From Nothopassalora personata (taxonomy: Eukaryota; Ascomycota; Dothideomycetes; Mycosphaerellales; Mycosphaerellaceae): a DNA stretch of 64,000 nucleotides. Numbering within the stretch: position 1 is the first letter of the stretch; every line of letters begins with the position of its first letter. Below are positions 34,666 through 43,777 of the stretch, piece after piece. Location of the stretch: NCBI GenBank assembly GCA_033816765.1, contig CM066291.1:1426001-1490000 (forward strand), written 5' to 3'. Below the pieces are notes generated by a model. The model was not told the DNA's origin. It was given only the letters and a program-made list of their open reading frames with translations, and did not search any database. A program made the position numbers and the translations under genes.

Positions 34666-34899
34666 TGAATGACGAGGTTGCTTGTGATATTTGTGTTGTT
34701 TTGTGCTTGCTATCTACAAGTGAATGCGCGTGCCCTTGTACACCCCTTGCGCCAAGATGTACGCGTAAGCATCGAATCACAGGCAGCGTGAGTGAATGCT
34801 ATAGAACGTACTAGCAAACCTTAATTTGTAAGTAAGTAAGTCCAATCGTTCCCTTGTTGCCCTCGGGTATTTGACGGTTATCGACGGACATATCTAACA
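34666..34899 (-). repeat. Probable LTR of the Copia element
   Basis: On the minus strand the 234-bp segment starts TGTTAGATATGTCC and ends TCATTCA, giving the TG...CA termini of LTRs. It follows directly after a purine tract (AGTAGGGGGAG at about 34900-34910), the usual polypurine primer site before a 3' LTR. A GTAAGTAAGTAAG microrepeat lies inside on the plus strand (34828-34841). No second LTR copy is seen in the window, so the boundaries are inferred from position and motif only. Confidence 0.6.
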
Positions 34900-35589
34900 C
34901 TCCCCCTACTTTAGACTAGCCCCTAAAGGTAGTACGAAGTCCTATATCGTCGTCGCCGTCCTTATATCGCCGTCGCTAGTAAAATTGGCTATTGTACTTC
35001 CTAGGCGATTCTAGAAGCTTAAGTAGCATTAGCGGTATGCTTTTGCTTACTTAAGGGCTTCGTTAGGAAGTCGGCAAGTTACTCGATAGTCGGGATTTAA
35101 GTAATCTCGACTTTTTTAGCCTCGTATTGTTCCCGGATAAAATGTGCCGCAATATCGATTATGTTTTGTCCTCACGTAGAATTCCGGGTTCTTTACCAAG
35201 GCGATACTCGCCGTATTGTCTCCGTATATTGTAGGGACCCTAAGGTCCTTAGAAGATATATATCCTATTTGCTCTAGGAAAGAGAGAGTCCAAATTGCCT
35301 CTTTTGTAGCGTACGCTAGCGCTAGGTATTCCGCTTCTGTAGTAGACGTAGATACCGATCTCTGTAGCTTAGAGGACTAAGAAACAGGTGCGCCTACTAA
35401 TATAGACGTATATCCTATCGTAGATCGTCTAGAATTGTCCGCTCCGTAGTCCGAGTCCGAGTATAGGTACGGTAGCTTATTTCCGTCTAGTCTAAAGACG
35501 ATAGCATTATCCCGAGTATCGGCTAGGTACTTTAGGCAATATATACCTCCCTCGAAGACCCTGTGACTTGATTTTAAAAGTTGTCTAAC

Positions 35590-35880
35590 TGCTCCCCATT
35601 GCAGCTTCAAGTTCTCCACTCGCCATTGAAGCATTATCGTCTATTCCAAAATGCTCATAGATGTCGAAACTGGAGGCGTAATGCTCCATTTCCCAGATGA
35701 TTTCTTCTGTGGTGGTCCCATATATCAGACACATCATTTCGAAATCCTCATCTTCTTCATTTTCCATTGACATGTACAAATCCCGTGGTATATCATCACC
35801 CATGAGTATGTCAACCACTCAACCACATCCTCGTCTGTCACTCCATAGCAGTGTCGGTTTGCCGGGTTATGCGCGTATTA
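35590..35880. other. Foreign segment inside the Copia polyprotein
   Basis: Copia coding sequence stops after TTQRLS (35880) and resumes at GIYCLKYLADTRD (about 35560), where intact elements need only about a dozen residues. The extra 290 bp is less AT-rich, lacks the TpA-rich mutated look of its flanks and holds a minus-strand open frame of 77 codons that is very acidic (ENEEDEDFEMMCLIYG, then TTEEIIWEMEHYASSFDIYE). It may be a captured host fragment, a nested insertion, or a gene-conversion tract. No terminal repeats are obvious. Confidence 0.5.
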
Positions 35881-36095
35881 GCTTAGCCTTTGTGTCGTAA
35901 AAGATACGTCTATCCTAGACGCTCTTACTAGCCAATTTAATTTTCCGACGAGGGATTGGTACTTAGAGGCCTCAATTAGGCGAGTAGCCGTTTGCCGGTC
36001 TTGGTACACTAAAGGTAGTGTCTGTGTCGAGTCCGAAATCTCTAAGCGTATTTTCGATATTATGTTTTTGATCGACTCGAGTCGAACCATCCTCG

Positions 36096-36485
36096 CTATA
36101 GGATATTCGGCAGCTCTGCAACAAGCGTAGTCGCGTCGCTTGCGCTATCGTCACCAGTGATTGTTATGACAGGCTTAGCTGCACCACTGGTTTTGATATC
36201 ATGTTTAGCGGTTGGCTGCGAGGCAAGAGCGCCCGGTCTAGAAGGTCCCACATATGCTGGACGAAAGCCAGTCTGCTGCGCTTCAAGGTCGTTCGGACGG
36301 ATTGTACCCCGGGGAGGTATTGTGGCTATGGCGGGCACTGCAAGCGATCATGATGCTGGTAGTGCTTCAATCTTGTCCTCGAAGACCTGCTGCGAGTACA
36401 AGGTTGAGGCGCGAGCCGGCCCTCCTGTATCAGCGATAGGATACGATGGCTTAGCATTGCTTTTGGAGAACAGAAACGTGTATTA
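36096..36485 (-). pseudogene. Broken uncharacterised reading frame next to the Copia element
   Basis: Minus-strand sequence reads YPIADTGGPARASTLYSQQV then FEDKIEALPAS, hits one TGA, and continues LAVPAIATIPPRGTIRPNDL and GFRPAYVGPSRPGALASQPT up to the point where Copia sequence begins. The Pro/Ala-rich text looks like part of a normal fungal regulatory or linker region, not a transposon protein. Its truncation exactly at the Copia edge suggests that insertion or rearrangement removed the rest. Family not recognised. Confidence 0.4.
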
Positions 36486-36703
36486 TTGGAGCTCTTCATC
36501 GCAACGCCAAGTATGCTTTGCACGCTGGAAGCAGTGAGACACAGTGCGCGTCAATACGAGAAGCGATGTTGCTGCGTGAGTCGAGCGACCTCGCCTCGCC
36601 CTCTCCACGCGTCACCTTGACACTAGCTGCAGATGTGGCTGCATGAGCTGACCATCCTAGTGAAGCGTGCATGCACAGCTGTGAAACATTCCTTTTCTCG
36701 TGC

Positions 36704-38011
36704 TCAATCCATGTCGGGGTTTGCAGAAACATCTTCATCTTCTTCGAGGAGCTCCAGGATGTCTCTCGACACTTCGAGACCAGCAGTTTTCAATTGGCCG
36801 AAGATGGCCTTTGCTTTCTGTCGCTCAGCAGAAGCTTGCACCTCGTGACGCTTGCGTGATGCCTGTGCTTCAAGACTGTCACGCTCCATGGTTGCTTCGT
36901 CTTCGCTAGAAGTGCTGCTGCCGTTGGCAGTAGTGATGCTAGATCTGGAGACGTCCTTGTGCAAATCGGACAGCCACAGTGCCACAGTGCCTCGTAGATG
37001 AAGTAACTCTGTGCTCGTATCATAAGGTGGACTGACCATCAGTTCGTCCATGCGTTGCGCAATCGGCAAAGCTTGGCTCAATTCGAGGTTTCGAATCGGC
37101 ACGATGCTGCGAGTTCTCTCGATGTCCTCATCGTTCTCGCTGCCATCTGAAGTGCTGTGGACATCTACTTCGGAAGCATCTTGTGTTGAGCCAACCTTCT
37201 GCCTCGCTCGGTGCGCTCGATCATGTACCTGGTATGACCAGACGTTAAAGAGAGCTGGGTAGATCGCAAGTGCATTGACAGCATCGTGGTGTGCTCGCTG
37301 AAGGTGTGGGTACTGCAGGATCAAGCGTTCGTAGTACTGGCGTGCTAGTTCAAACCCTTCATCTGAGATGACCGGCACAGCGGTAGTTGCACCTTGACGT
37401 TCGTCGGCACCCACGCCCCTATCTGCAATACGTGACTGCACCCGCTGCTGTTCGATGGTTTGATTACGTCTCATCAGAAGTTCGCCGCCAATGAGCCATC
37501 GACCATTCTGCCGTACATCAACACCGCGACCTTGAACTTCGGTCCGAAGTATCAGTCCCCATGCTCGAGACGCACGATGCCAGTCGCCATTCAACATACA
37601 TTTGTGCAGTATCGCAGTCAGATTGTCAAGGTGCCGTCGTTTCAGAGAGCCTGACTTGTCGTCGGTGGTGTTCTTGGGCACGTACAGTGGGGGATTCAGA
37701 CGGGCAAGCTCTTCTTCCGTGGACAGGCCTATGCTCCTAACCTCCTTTGCAGGTGCGTGTGGGAAGTTTGCTCCAGGTAGAGGTTTAGATCTCGGCCATC
37801 CAGCAACATGATGGGGATCTCTCTTGTTGACGGATTGCGCGCCGCGGGGGTCATGCTCTTCGTCAGTATCTGGCCCAGATGGTGGCTGGTCATCTTCCTC
37901 GTCGTCCTCGCCACTGCCATTTCGCTTGCGCTTGCGATGACGCGTTCGTTCGCGTGCGAAAAGTGTTCCGTGCGTGGCAGGAGCTGTATAGACGGGGGCG
38001 AAGGCAGGCAT
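36704..38011 (-). CDS. RNA polymerase I-specific initiation factor Rrn11-like
   Basis: A single exon of 435 residues. A basic and acidic N-terminus (RHRKRKRNGSGEDDEEDDQPPSG) precedes the conserved block SLKRRHLDNLTAILHKCMLN and GDWHRASRAWGLILRTEVQG at about residues 122-160. This block is the signature of fungal Rrn11, a TPR-like subunit of the Pol I core factor (with Rrn6 and Rrn7) that recruits polymerase to rDNA promoters. Later helices (FELARQYYERLILQYPHLQ; ALFNVWSYQVHDRA) fit the TPR repeats. The C-terminus is Ser/Glu-rich with a possible coiled coil. It is divergent from the RING gene, with 770 bp between starts. Expected nucleolar. Confidence 0.82.
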   Translation of the reverse strand: MPAFAPVYTAPATHGTLFARERTRHRKRKRNGSGEDDEEDDQPPSGPDTDEEHDPRGAQSVNKRDPHHVAGWPRSKPLPGANFPHAPAKEVRSIGLSTEEELARLNPPLYVPKNTTDDKSGSLKRRHLDNLTAILHKCMLNGDWHRASRAWGLILRTEVQGRGVDVRQNGRWLIGGELLMRRNQTIEQQRVQSRIADRGVGADERQGATTAVPVISDEGFELARQYYERLILQYPHLQRAHHDAVNALAIYPALFNVWSYQVHDRAHRARQKVGSTQDASEVDVHSTSDGSENDEDIERTRSIVPIRNLELSQALPIAQRMDELMVSPPYDTSTELLHLRGTVALWLSDLHKDVSRSSITTANGSSTSSEDEATMERDSLEAQASRKRHEVQASAERQKAKAIFGQLKTAGLEVSRDILELLEEDEDVSANPDMD

Positions 38012-38230
38012 AGAAATTATTCACCGGAGAGTGAGATGAGATGGTGGTTATGTATAGCAGTGCGGTGCGGTGCCACGCCGGCTGATCCCAGTTGAGCATT
38101 TACGGCTGTCATCAGTTCCCTTTCCGGATTTGCGAGTCAGTGGCACCAGCCAGGCAGGCTCTTCCTGCCTCGTTGTCGGAGTTCGAGATGAGGCGACGCC
38201 TGCGCGTGCGACCGAATCTGGCTCTCTGCG

Positions 38231-38309
38231 CGGGGAGGAGGAGGTTTAGAAGGTGGAGAAGGTGGAGGAGGTGCAGGAGGTGGTGGAGGAGATGGTGGAG
38301 GAGGTGGAT
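38231..38309 (+). repeat. Purine-rich GGA/GGT minisatellite
   Basis: About 80 bp of imperfect GGAGGA/GGTGGA repeats (one strand almost only A/G/T with dominant G) lie in the shared upstream region of the Rrn11-like and RING genes. The opposite strand would read as a proline run, but no gene is supported there. Such mirror-like purine tracts can form triplex or G-rich structures and are length-variable. Confidence 0.7.
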
Positions 38310-38784
38310 CTCTTCGCCTGCTTCGTTCATGCAGCGTCGTTGATGCTCTCCCCAACACGCCTCATTCATGTCGCAGTGTGCGGAGGGTGATACTGTGTGT
38401 GAATGCAAGTGTTTGCTACCGTATTTGCAGTGACACGTGGGATGTGATGTGCGCATACGTTGCCCCAGGTGTTTGTTTCGACTCTCATCAAGCAACTTCT
38501 CGTCTGATTGGTGCCATCTGCACGGCCCACGCTTCGGCCGACGCCATCAATATGCCCGGTACCTCTCAATACTACCACCGCCCGCTACAGCGCCCTTAGC
38601 ATCACAGCCTTCCTACCCTTCTACCGCTCACCACATATTCTACGCCCGGTATTCTCTCGTTTTCTAGCACGGGTGTCGTAGGCGTCCGGCAGAACACACC
38701 TGGCAGCGCGGCGAACGACGTGGAGGAGGGATGCGATAGCCCGGGCACCACTCTACCACCTGCGCCGGCAGGAAACAGCCCACC

Positions 38785-41148
38785 ATGGGTCAAGGCTCTT
38801 CACGGCCGCAACAGGAGCAGCAGCGGCGACAGAGAAGATGGTACGAGAGGCCTCAGAGCTATGTCGACGAATACTATGACAGGGAGACCGAACTTCGTAC
38901 ACCACCCGCGGAGCGGCCGCAGCGGACGGCAACACTTAGGAGGGTGCTGAACCACAGCCGCTCGCTTCGAGCCAGTCGAGACGGGGCTCAGGATGAACGA
39001 TTGGGAGAGCGGAGGGGTGGGCGGAATCGACTGTCACAGATGTTCCGCTCCAGCGACGGTAACGACAGCAGCAGCAGCAGCCGCGTCGAGGAGCGGGTGG
39101 AGTCACCTCGAAGTACTCCCGGCACGACAGGCTCGCGGTTCAGGGAAATGCTGCTCGACCGCCGGACTACCCAGCGACGGCCTTCATATCTACGCACCGG
39201 ACAGAACAACGATAGCGGAGACGACATCTTCTCTCCGCCGCGACTCCCCTCGATAGATCTATCTTCCACCTTCGACGACACCTTCAGCGGGTCACCTGCC
39301 GACCCTGACCCTCCTGCTCCACCTGCTCCTCGCAGCGAGACCTCTAGCAGACGTCCGAACCAGATGAGGCTCAGCGCCCGCCCATTTCGAAATCTCACAC
39401 ACTCGCTGCGTAGGCGACGCGCGGCATCGCCTGCTGCTTCCATCCGGCAACGAGGCGGCGAAGACCAGGCAGCAATGCTCAGCAGGTTGCTTAGTGTGGC
39501 AGCTGCGGCTACAGCAGCAACTCTGATGGGTGAAGAGCAGAATGCACTCAGTCAGGCAAGAAGCTTGACAGGCAGTAGTCTTGGGGAGATCAGTAGCGGA
39601 GGAGAAGAAGATGGCAGCTTCGATGGCTTCCTCAGAGCACTACGAAACGGCCGCATAGCATCAGCACTTCGTCAAGGAGTTGCTGATGGCATGGGTGCAG
39701 ATGAGCAGAGTCCGCCGCTGAACTTCTTCCGAATGTTCCGCTTCGGAGCTGCTACTTCGGCAGATAATCAGACTGATCCCCGAAGCTCTGCATCTGCCGT
39801 CTCAAGCGGGTCCGGACAGAGTGAGGGTCGGATGGTACCAATAATCATAGTAGGGATTCGGTCGATCAACCCCAATTCGAGCTCCGGCAGCGCGTCGACC
39901 GATGGTGACTTGCCTCCCTTCATCGATGCCCTCGGCAACTTTCCCACGCCATTGCCAGCTCATGCGCTCGGCACACAGGGTCACGACAGTATCGACGCGA
40001 TATTGCGGCCTCCACAAAACGGCACATCCTTCCGACATAGGAGAAGAGCTAGTATGGGCGGCTTTGGCATGGGCAGAAGCAGGCTGAGCGATCGTATGGA
40101 CGACCAACGCGATCATCGCTCGCCAGAAAGACGCAGAGAGCGACCGTGGAGTGTTGCAAGCTCAAACTTCGAGCCGAGGCCGCCTCCAGCTACACCAGCT
40201 TCGCCAAGTCCTGAGCTCAGCAGAATATCTAGCAGGACCAGCACACCAAGCCACTCTCGTCCGACATCGCTAGTCGCTAATAGCTTCCGCGACTTCAGCA
40301 ATGATTCACGACGGAATAGTATACTACACAGATCGTCAGCCGCCAGTCCACTGAGCGCTCACACTGAAGAGACAGCATCCATTCGTTCGACACATTCTGG
40401 TACCGGATTGCTGGGCGATACGGAGCCATATCGTATTCATCGCCGGTCAGATACAGCACCCAATGTTCATTATCCACGCTTTGCATCCGGTCACCCGCGT
40501 CGTAATGGCGTGGTCGAGCCGGACAATCTGCCGCCGCTCTCGCGAACGGCTAGTCAGGACTCGGACGAGTCCGGCGAGCAGAGAGGCGACGCCAGGAGCT
40601 GGATCATCTACGTTCTTGGTGGATCGTATCCAGAAAATCATCCCATTCTTACGACCCCAAGTCTGTTCACGGAGAACCCTACCTACGAAGACATGATGCT
40701 CCTCTCAGCACTTCTAGGACCCGCCAAAGCGCCGGTCGCTACCGAAGATGACGTCGAAGCTGCTGGGGGCTTGTACGCCATCATGATAGATGACAGTGTC
40801 ACCACCGAAGAACCATCGGATGTGGAAAAGACTGTACGGCTTGTGGCGAGAGCAGTGGAAGAGGGCAGGTATGACCAGGAACCCGACACGCAGCTTGAAA
40901 CTGGCCAACGCTGTCTGGTGTGTCTTTGTGACTTCGAGGCCAGGGAAGTTGCTCGCAAGCTCATCAAGTGTAACCACCTGTACCACAGGGAGTGCATCGA
41001 CCAGTGGTTGACCACAGGACGCAATAGCTGTCCTCTGTGTCGCGAGCAAGGCGTGGATGCGAAGAAGGAAGAGGCCGTGGCGAGTGAAGAGCCACTGGCT
41101 GAGGCACGACCGTCCTCACCTGTGGCCGAAGTCGAAGCAGCGGCTTGA
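38785..41148 (+). CDS. RING-H2 finger protein (putative E3 ubiquitin ligase)
   Basis: A single exon of 787 residues starting MGQGSSRPQQEQQRR. The Gly2 and basic/polar start could be N-myristoylated. Residues about 20-600 are mostly disordered, rich in Ser, Arg and Pro with a CAG-encoded run. A more ordered segment at about 610-690 (SWIIYVLGGSYPENHPIL... TYEDMMLLSALLG) precedes the RING at 710-752. The RING-H2 pattern C-x2-C...C-x-H-x2-H-x2-C...C-x2-C is complete: CLVCLCDF, KCNHLYHRECIDQWL, CPLC. By family this should transfer ubiquitin from an E2 to an unknown substrate. The start sits in a good ccaccATGG context. Confidence 0.88.
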   Translation: MGQGSSRPQQEQQRRQRRWYERPQSYVDEYYDRETELRTPPAERPQRTATLRRVLNHSRSLRASRDGAQDERLGERRGGRNRLSQMFRSSDGNDSSSSSRVEERVESPRSTPGTTGSRFREMLLDRRTTQRRPSYLRTGQNNDSGDDIFSPPRLPSIDLSSTFDDTFSGSPADPDPPAPPAPRSETSSRRPNQMRLSARPFRNLTHSLRRRRAASPAASIRQRGGEDQAAMLSRLLSVAAAATAATLMGEEQNALSQARSLTGSSLGEISSGGEEDGSFDGFLRALRNGRIASALRQGVADGMGADEQSPPLNFFRMFRFGAATSADNQTDPRSSASAVSSGSGQSEGRMVPIIIVGIRSINPNSSSGSASTDGDLPPFIDALGNFPTPLPAHALGTQGHDSIDAILRPPQNGTSFRHRRRASMGGFGMGRSRLSDRMDDQRDHRSPERRRERPWSVASSNFEPRPPPATPASPSPELSRISSRTSTPSHSRPTSLVANSFRDFSNDSRRNSILHRSSAASPLSAHTEETASIRSTHSGTGLLGDTEPYRIHRRSDTAPNVHYPRFASGHPRRNGVVEPDNLPPLSRTASQDSDESGEQRGDARSWIIYVLGGSYPENHPILTTPSLFTENPTYEDMMLLSALLGPAKAPVATEDDVEAAGGLYAIMIDDSVTTEEPSDVEKTVRLVARAVEEGRYDQEPDTQLETGQRCLVCLCDFEAREVARKLIKCNHLYHRECIDQWLTTGRNSCPLCREQGVDAKKEEAVASEEPLAEARPSSPVAEVEAAA

Positions 41149-41745
41149 TTCTTTTGGCTCAATGTCAGAAGCACCGATACTCCCCACAGCAGAGGGTAGA
41201 CAAAAATGCGGCAGAACATGGGTCGAGCAGGGATGGAGGCGAACATGCATACATTCCCTAATGATACCCAATCGCTTTGGGCGTGGTAGTGTCTGGCGGG
41301 CATGGCGTTTAAAGTGGTTCGTTGGCAGCGGTAAAGGTCACTAGTGTTCATATACAAAAGGAGCGCTTCCTTCTAACGAGGTCATGAAATGGTCGCGTTG
41401 GAAGGATAGGGACGGGACGAGATGTGTTCTTCTCGGAATGTGTCTCGTATTTTCGATTGATAGCGTGCAAGCATAGCGAAGTCGATTGACATTGACAATG
41501 AAAGAGGTTTTATCATGCGGCTCTTGTTGAGCGTTATTCGGATAATTGCAACTTTCCTGGCTGGGTCAAAAACGCAGGCCGGGGCTCCAAGACTGTGCAG
41601 TTTGTGCTACGCGGATTTCAGGTGCAAGGGAAGTAACTGGTCAAGACTCATATGGAGCTAATCGTGATCCTCTTCGACAGAACCCCGCATCTCCTATGAA
41701 AGGCACCACGCGTAGGATTCACATCCAGACAATACGATTCAGCCT
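41149..41745. other. Intergenic
   Basis: About 0.6 kb with no supported gene. It probably contains the RING gene 3' UTR and the decayed upstream part of the CMD-like pseudogene, whose start codon I cannot find. Confidence 0.45.
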
Positions 41746-42549
41746 GTGCTCAACCGTCTACTGAGCGTGGTAGCAGCAAGATTCCGCCCAGTGCTCAAGG
41801 CGCTCAGCACAATTATACCCATCTCAGCCCTCAAACAAGTCCTCATCGACTCCGGCGAAGCCTGGACACCAGTCTGGCAGAAAGTACTGGAAGTATTGCC
41901 GCAGTACCTCGCCGCATACACGCAGCTCCGTCAAGTCCCCATCACCAAAAAGGGCGCTCTCCCGAAAAGTCCAAGAACTACTCCTCGCCATGGACGCGCA
42001 ATGTACACATCCCCACGGTCCAGGCATAGCAGCACATACCGCTGCAGCAATCCAGGCAGGCGCCACCCTAGGCGAGATTATAGAGACACTGGAATTGAGC
42101 TCCGAGTCGGGAGTCCACGCCGTCACAGTTGGCGTAACCCTCCTCGTTGAGGTTCTGGCTGAAAAAGGCGAGAGCCTCGCAGAGTCCTTGACAGACCATC
42201 AACAACGTCTCAAAACCTCCCTCGAAAGTCAGCGAGGTTATTTGTCCGAGGCTTGGTGATCCTGTGCTACGGCTCTCACCGGATTTCTTCGAGGCTTACA
42301 CGGAGTACTCGTCTGTACCATTTCAGGAGGGGAAGAGGTTGCTCGAGGCCGAAGGTCAAGGAGTTGGTGTATTTTGCTATCGATGGCGTTACTACGCACC
42401 TTTTTGCGCCGGGATTGAAGATACATATTAGGAATGCGATTGAGAAAGGGACGAGTACGGAGGAGGTTATGGAGGTTTTTGAGTTGGCTAGTTTGATGGG
42501 GTGTCAGACGGTGCTGGCGGGGGTTGAGGTCTTGAAGAGGGCGGTGTGA
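41746..42549 (+). pseudogene. Frameshifted carboxymuconolactone decarboxylase (CMD/AhpD-like) gene
   Basis: Two CMD-like domains are spread over three frames in order. PVWQKVLEVLPQYLAAYTQL then VPITKKGAL; shift; SRKVQELLLAMDAQCTHPHG, HTAAAIQAGATLGEIIETLE and LLVEVLAEKGE; shift near 42250; DPVLRLSPDFFEAYTEYSSV; shift near 42340; RPKVKELVYFAIDGVTTHLF, GLKIHIRNAIEKGTSTEEVM and EVFELASLMGCQTVLAG to the stop. In intact relatives these follow without gaps in about 260 residues. Each break is a +1-type shift. No ATG was found for the first frame. The family includes gamma-carboxymuconolactone decarboxylase and peroxidase-like AhpD enzymes. It is a pseudogene unless the indels are sequence errors. 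Confidence 0.8.
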
Positions 42550-42583
42550 TTCGTTGATGCTGGTTACTCAGCAGCTCTATACT

Positions 42584-43239
42584 CTATACCATCGTTACGC
42601 TGATCAGTGTACAGGACTGTAGAGGGATTGCTCGCTCAGACACATTCAGTTTCTTAAATTTATCTGTGGTTGGTGGTGCTAATGTGAGACACAGCACCAG
42701 GTTGTTGAGCAAGGAGTCATCCGTGCGCGGCACGATGCAGACCAGATCATTTACCTGAGGATTCTGGACTGCATCTGGCAGATCCAAGATCTTCTTGGTC
42801 TTGCCATCGGGACGGAAGATTTCGATGGGTGCGTTGGAGAAAATTCCATTGTTCGATCGAAGACGGGGCTCATCGACTAATGTGCCAACATAGAATAGAG
42901 CACCTTACTAAAGATCTTCCCTTCGGTTGTGATTATAGTCTTGATGGATGACTGTCCATATTGAACATCGCAACGCAGCTTGAGATCACGTACCCAAGAA
43001 GACAGGTCGCTCGAGCGCCGTGGTGCCAAGGTGACACATTGACACGATAGACTGAACAGAGCGTCCAGAATTTGACCACGCCGCACCAGCCAGTGACCAG
43101 CCCATATGCAAGTCTGCTCGAAATTCAGACCGTACGCGTTGGGAAGTGGTAGATTTGGATCGAGGCTCGCAAGGGCGTATAGCCTGTCTCGACCATCTGA
43201 GCATGCGAGGTGATCGTAGAGCGCGAGCATTTTCAGCAT
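42584..43239 (-). pseudogene. HET-type incompatibility protein fragment
   Basis: Minus-strand sequence reads HLACSDGRDRLYALASLDPN, GLNFEQTCIWAGHWLVRRGQ and LSSWVRDLKLRCDVQYG, then in a second frame NAPIEIFRPDGKTKKILDLP and VNDLVCIVPRTDDSLLNNLV. R-DRLYAL-SL and the later GDLVC-type strand are typical of the region downstream of the HET domain in fungal heterokaryon-incompatibility-type proteins. The HET core itself (the GYVALSYCWG-type start) is absent upstream, and the two frames are separated by stops around 42890 with no usable intron, since the only GT-AG pair would be 32 nt. It is therefore a remnant. Confidence 0.65.
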
Positions 43240-43777
43240 TTTGTGTTACTTTTGACTGACAATGCTTCTCCGGAGTAGATAGATCAGTTGAATTTATGAC
43301 CACTGGAATCTCTGACTTAGGACAGCGTCCACCCTGATGACTGCCCCCGGACACAAGAAGGAGAGGTCTCATGAAGAGCGAGATCCCTCTTTGCAACCAG
43401 ATAAACCATCGCACTGGACACACAGGCCGCTGAGAAGCGTTCTCAACGCCTGAAAGAGATGTTCACACATATCTTGACACGTACTCTGAAATGTAGAACA
43501 AGTGCCACTCTTCATTCACGGTACGATGCTAATCGCCGCTGGGTCTTGTCGAGAATGACCATCTAGAGGAAGGGCAGCGACGTGCCTGACTGTGGCGCCT
43601 TGCAAGGCAAAATTGAGGAGCTGCTCCAGCAGCAGTATCTAGACCTACGTCCAGCATCTTCGATGCACTTCATCATCAGTGCTGCGATCATTACAGCTTC
43701 AATGAAACACCCCTTTCGCCTTACCAGCAACGCCTGAACACCATGCATAACACCAATACCAAGAAGAGAAGCACGGT
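43240..43777. other. Intergenic
   Basis: About 0.5 kb between the HET relic and the Nog1 stop codon. It may contain further decayed HET-gene sequence on the minus strand, but nothing recognisable remains. Confidence 0.4.

Larger units (their letters stand above)
34666..36105 (-). mobile_element. Truncated, mutated Ty1/Copia retrotransposon
   Basis: Minus-strand sequence between the LTR and about 36105 encodes the 3' half of a Copia polyprotein in pieces. The reverse transcriptase end reads YQSLVGKLNWLVRASRIDVS. RNase H reads YLYSDSDYGADNSRRSTIGY and SVSTSTTEAEYLALAYATKE, and the tail reads ADFLTKPLSKQKH. Several Trp/Gln positions are now stops (for example PVS-stop-SSK where Trp is expected), the DNA is AT-rich and full of TpA, and the 5' half with gag, protease and integrase is gone. 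The C-to-T pattern fits RIP or similar mutation. The element is not autonomous. A 290-bp foreign-looking segment (35590-35880) splits RT from RNase H. Confidence 0.85.

Noticed and set aside
38137..38358. Proline-run frame on the minus strand over the GGA repeat
   Set aside because: Produced by translating the minisatellite; no start context or flanking conserved protein.
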